Positions 61,139 through 64,000 of a stretch of 64,000 nucleotides of DNA are shown one piece after another. Numbering within the stretch: the first letter of the stretch is position 1; every line of letters begins with the position of its first letter. The stretch comes from Peterkaempfera bronchialis (GTDB lineage Bacteria; Actinomycetota; Actinomycetes; Streptomycetales; Streptomycetaceae), in the NCBI RefSeq assembly GCF_003258605.2, contig NZ_CP031264.1:2604001-2668000 (forward strand), read 5' to 3'. Made by a program: the position numbers and the translations under genes. The notes under the pieces are model-generated. The model did no database searches. It was given only the letters and a program-made list of their open reading frames with translations, and had not been told where the DNA came from.

Positions 61139-62697
61139 CGGTCACCGCCCGCCGCCAGCGCCCCCGGGTCGGGCCGCCCCCACCAGCCGGACGCAGCCGC
61201 CGCGCCGTCCTCGGCCACCGGCTGCCGGTCCCGGGGGGACAGCAGCTCGTGGTAGATCTCGCGGAAGCCGTCGATGGTCTGACGGAGGGTGAACTGCTCG
61301 ATGATCCGCAGCCGCGCCCGCTCCCCCAGCCAGGCGCGGCGGGCCGGGTCGCGCAGCAGCTCCAGCGCCGCGCGTCCCATCGCCTCCGGCTCCCGGGGCG
61401 GCACCACCAGTCCGGCGTCGCCGACCGCCTCCCGTACCCCGCCGACATCGGTGGAGACGGTGGCCCGGCCGCAGGACATGGCCTCGATCAGGGTGAACGG
61501 GAACCCCTCGCTGATGCTGGAGAGCATGACCACGTTCCCGGCGGCGTAGGCGTCCCGGATGTCCTCCACCCGGCCCTCGAAGACCACGCCGTCCGCGACC
61601 CCCAGCCGCGCCGCCAGCGCCTCGCAGCTCTCCCGGTACGCCTCGCCGCCGCGCGGCACTCCGCCGAAGATCCGCAGCCTGGCCTCGGGGATCTCGGTGC
61701 GGACCACGGCGAAGGCGCGGATCAGCGTCTCCAGGTCCTTGATCGGGTCCACCCGGCCGGCCCAGCTGAGGGTCGGCACCTCGGGCTCCGGCCCGGCGGG
61801 CGGGAAGGCCATCGGGTCGACGCCGTTGTAGACGGTGCGGATGCGGTCCGCCGGGGTGCCGCCGCGCTCCTCCCAGCGCCGGTTGTACCGGTTGCCCGGG
61901 GTGACCAGCGCGGCCCGCCGGTAGCTCTCCGCCGCCAGCATCCGGTAGAAGCCGAGCAGCAGCGCCTTGACCGGCCAGCGGCTGTCGCCGCCGCCATAGC
62001 CCAGATAGCGTTCCCGCAGGTAGATGCCGTGCTCGGTGAGCAGGAAGGGCGTGCCGTGCAGCTGGTTGGCGACCAGTCCGGGCAGCGCCGCCAGGCCGCC
62101 GCTGACGGCATGGGTGACCCCTTCCGCCGGGGGTTCGGCCACCAGCGGGCGCAGCGCGTGCTCCAGCAGGTCGGTGGCGGTCAGCGCGTCGTGCAGGGTC
62201 GGCCGGGAGGCGGCGGTCGCGGTGCCGGGCCGGATCCAGGTGGCGGTCAGGGTGCGCAGCGCGTCCTCGGAGCGCAGCGCGGGGCCGAGCACGCCCGCGC
62301 GGGCGTGGGCCGCCAGTTCGTACAGCTCGGTGCCGAAGTGCGACTCATGGGCCGGGTCGAGCAGGGAGAGCAGGAACCGCTCATAGCTGGAGAGCAGGCG
62401 GCGCAGCAGCCTCCCCCGGGGAGCCCGGTCGGCCGGGGGCGGTCCCCAGAGCGGGACGGCGGTCACCCGGGTGACGTTGTCCGGGAGGTCCCAGGCGAGC
62501 GCCTCCCGGCCGGTGCCGGTCACCGCGATCACCCGGAAGTCGATCTCGGGCATGCCCTGGACGAGTTGGTCGCACCAGACGCTGACGCCGCCGTGGCTGT
62601 GCGGATAGGTGCCCTCGCTGAGCATGGTGACGGGTCCGGTCCCGGCGACGACTGCCGGAGGCGTGGCGCTGCCGAGGCCATGCAGAGGTCTGTTCAT
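61135..62697 (-). CDS. pelF: PelF-type GT4 glycosyltransferase
   Basis: 520 residues from ATG 62697. PelF hallmark EGTYPHSHGGVSVWCDQLVQ, with DUF3492 N-terminal domain and GT4 C-terminal domain: TLSWAGRVDPIKDLETLI, GVPRGGEAYRESCEAL, SSISEGFPFTLIEAMSCGRA (E-x7-E motif). PelF uses UDP-GalNAc in the cytosol to polymerise the Pel polysaccharide. It is the first recognised enzyme of the leftward cluster here. It lies downstream of a secreted-protein gene with a hairpin between, so it may have its own promoter in 62698-62797. Confidence 0.9.
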   Translation of the reverse strand: MNRPLHGLGSATPPAVVAGTGPVTMLSEGTYPHSHGGVSVWCDQLVQGMPEIDFRVIAVTGTGREALAWDLPDNVTRVTAVPLWGPPPADRAPRGRLLRRLLSSYERFLLSLLDPAHESHFGTELYELAAHARAGVLGPALRSEDALRTLTATWIRPGTATAASRPTLHDALTATDLLEHALRPLVAEPPAEGVTHAVSGGLAALPGLVANQLHGTPFLLTEHGIYLRERYLGYGGGDSRWPVKALLLGFYRMLAAESYRRAALVTPGNRYNRRWEERGGTPADRIRTVYNGVDPMAFPPAGPEPEVPTLSWAGRVDPIKDLETLIRAFAVVRTEIPEARLRIFGGVPRGGEAYRESCEALAARLGVADGVVFEGRVEDIRDAYAAGNVVMLSSISEGFPFTLIEAMSCGRATVSTDVGGVREAVGDAGLVVPPREPEAMGRAALELLRDPARRAWLGERARLRIIEQFTLRQTIDGFREIYHELLSPRDRQPVAEDGAAAASGWWGRPDPGALAAGGDR

Positions 62698-62810
62698 GGC
62701 GTTCTGTGACTCCCCCGTGGGGTGGTGCGGGCCGTGGGTGCAGCGGGGCCGTGGGGTCGCGCTTGCGGTGCCGTGAGGAGGTGTGTGCACGTGGCAGGGC
62801 GGGCCGGGGG

Positions 62811-62845
62811 CCGGGGCGGACGGGCAGTGCACCCGTCCGTCCCGG
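62811..62845 (-). terminator. Hairpin after the secreted-protein gene
   Basis: 14-bp stem (62811-62824 with 62832-62845, one G-U-type mismatch) with outer G/C pairing extending to about 62798-62858; lies just past the stop of the leftward gene ending at 62896. Confidence 0.65.
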
Positions 62846-62895
62846 CTCCGGCCGCCCCTCGGCCTGCGGAGAGGCCGGGTACGGAGCTGCGGCTG

Positions 62896-64000
62896 CTACC
62901 GCTTGGCCGCGTGGTGCGCGGCGGCGTGCGGCGCGGCGGTGCCGACCCGGGCGGCGCCGCGCTTGGCGAGCCTGGCCTTGCCGGCCCGGTCGTGGTCGCC
63001 CGGGCCCGCCGGGACCGGGGTGCGGACGCCGCTGGGCACCGGCTGGCTGCGCGGCGCCGGGGTCGACGTGGTGGCGGCCACGGCGCTGCTCTGCTGCGCC
63101 GCCGGGGTGCCTGCCGTGTCGAGCACCAGGGTCACGCTGGTCTGCAGGGAGCCCGGCAGGGTCCAGCCGGACCGCAGCCCGGCGTAGCCGCTGCCGAAGG
63201 CGGTGGTACCGACCACCAGCCGCTGCACGGTGCCGGTCGGCACGGTGGCGGGCACATAGACGCCGGAGGGGGCGCTGATGGTGACGGTGTTGCCGACCCG
63301 GTACGCGGTGACCCGGCCGGAGGTGACCGCCGAGGACCAGGCGGCACGCCGCTGGAGCTCGACCCCGGCCTCCTTCTGACTGGGGTTCACCACCGGTGCG
63401 CCGGTGGTGAACAGGTTGTTGTAGTCACCGAGGACCCGCTCCAGCAGCGGGTAGGCGATCCGGTCCTCGGCCAGGTTGGACTGGTGGATGAAGTGCGGCC
63501 GGGGGTCGTTGGCCAGCACATGCCCGAGGTCGATCCGGGCCTCCAGCGGCACGATGTAGTCCTGGTAGCCGGTGGTGGTGTCGAGCGGCGCCGGCAGGCA
63601 GGTGGAGACGGCGGAACCCTCGCAGGACCCGCTGCCGCCCTGGGCCTGGCTGGTGTAGATCCAGTTGTACTCGTCCACCTCCTCCTCGACCCGGCCGGCG
63701 TTGTAGAAGATGTTGATCGGGTGGCGCGGCACGGTCCGGGTCGAACCCAGGGTGCGCTGCTGCGGCTCGCGGGAGGCGTCGCTGGCCGTCCAGGCGACCC
63801 CGGTGGCCGCCAGCGCGGGCGCCAGGTAGGGGTTGTCGGTCGGCTGCTGGGGGTTGCTCACCAGGCCGGAGTGCTCGCCGGTGACCAGCACCGACCTGTC
63901 CACGGTCAGCCCGTTGGTGGCCGCCCAGGTCAGGTTGTCGTTGATCTGCGAGGTGATGTCCGCCTGGCTGGTCCAGACGGTCTTGTTGGCGGAGTCCTTG
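62896..64000 (-). CDS. Secreted/cell-surface protein of the polysaccharide cluster (N-terminus outside window)
   Basis: At least 368 residues; the frame is open to the window edge. Visible are LTWAATNGLTVDRSVLVTGE, DNPYLAPALAATGVAWTASD, INIFYNAGRVEEEVDEYNWI and DPRPHFIHQSNLAEDRIAYP. The last block has spaced Asp/His residues, suggestive of a polysaccharide deacetylase-like site, as in PelA proteins. The C-terminal 130 residues are a beta-rich domain and a Lys/Arg/Ala tail. Upstream in transcription from pelF, it could be the deacetylase/hydrolase part of the machinery; this is inference from context and limited motifs. Confidence 0.7.
   Translation of the reverse strand, partial: KDSANKTVWTSQADITSQINDNLTWAATNGLTVDRSVLVTGEHSGLVSNPQQPTDNPYLAPALAATGVAWTASDASREPQQRTLGSTRTVPRHPINIFYNAGRVEEEVDEYNWIYTSQAQGGSGSCEGSAVSTCLPAPLDTTTGYQDYIVPLEARIDLGHVLANDPRPHFIHQSNLAEDRIAYPLLERVLGDYNNLFTTGAPVVNPSQKEAGVELQRRAAWSSAVTSGRVTAYRVGNTVTISAPSGVYVPATVPTGTVQRLVVGTTAFGSGYAGLRSGWTLPGSLQTSVTLVLDTAGTPAAQQSSAVAATTSTPAPRSQPVPSGVRTPVPAGPGDHDRAGKARLAKRGAARVGTAAPHAAAHHAAKR

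Overview
The window is about 64 kb of very GC-rich DNA (close to 100% G/C at third codon positions, GTG and TTG starts, frequent 4-bp start/stop overlaps). Its core gene order (mdh, folD-DUF3017, purN-purH, sucCD, pcrA, guaA, guaB3, a Ser/Thr kinase cluster) is the conserved central chromosome arrangement of Streptomyces and relatives. It is therefore chromosomal DNA of a Streptomycetaceae member. No plasmid, phage, insertion sequence, CRISPR array, tRNA or rRNA gene was seen.

Left part (1-17.7 kb): the C-terminal part of a MocR-type regulator, malate dehydrogenase, a membrane-anchored XRE regulator facing a His-rich secreted protein, DUF3017 and folD, a run of small membrane proteins (DUF4190, DUF2752, two RDD paralogues), purH-purN, a membrane protein, a DUF6350 protein, a sigma-factor-like protein with an acidic repeat insertion, sucD-sucC, and an anti-sigma-type ATPase.

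Middle (17.7-32.8 kb): the most interesting block. A MoxR-type AAA ATPase, a DUF5682 protein (with TraB/EreA-like G-x-x-H motifs) and a VWA protein run leftward. A SWIM zinc-finger protein and a DUF5691 protein run rightward. Between the two arms lies a 21-bp perfect inverted repeat carrying back-to-back copies of the RecA-NDp/PafBC DNA-damage promoter motif. The SWIM gene appears to be transcribed leaderless from it. Further right are a small B12-binding mutase subunit, an M23 peptidase, the helicase PcrA (with a weaker PafBC-like motif directly at its start) and two tandem polymerase-beta-type nucleotidyltransferases resembling the RlaP RNA-repair family.

Right-middle (32.8-54.9 kb): small membrane proteins, an acyltransferase, a PspC-type sensor kinase/LuxR regulator pair divergent from a PspC membrane protein, a DoxX-Rieske fusion, guaA, and a chorismate mutase gene preceded by a Phe/Tyr leader peptide plus intrinsic terminator (a candidate attenuator). 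Next come succinate-semialdehyde dehydrogenase, a disulfide oxidoreductase, two Ser/Thr kinases flanking a pseudokinase, and GuaB3.

Right end (55.0-64.0 kb): a leftward exopolysaccharide cluster with PelF-type glycosyltransferase, a polytopic membrane protein, sugar-nucleotide genes, a spherulin-4-type protein, a GH114-like lipoprotein and a secreted protein running off the window. It resembles a Pel-like, galactosamine-polymer system. Short tandem repeats recur at gene ends throughout the window.
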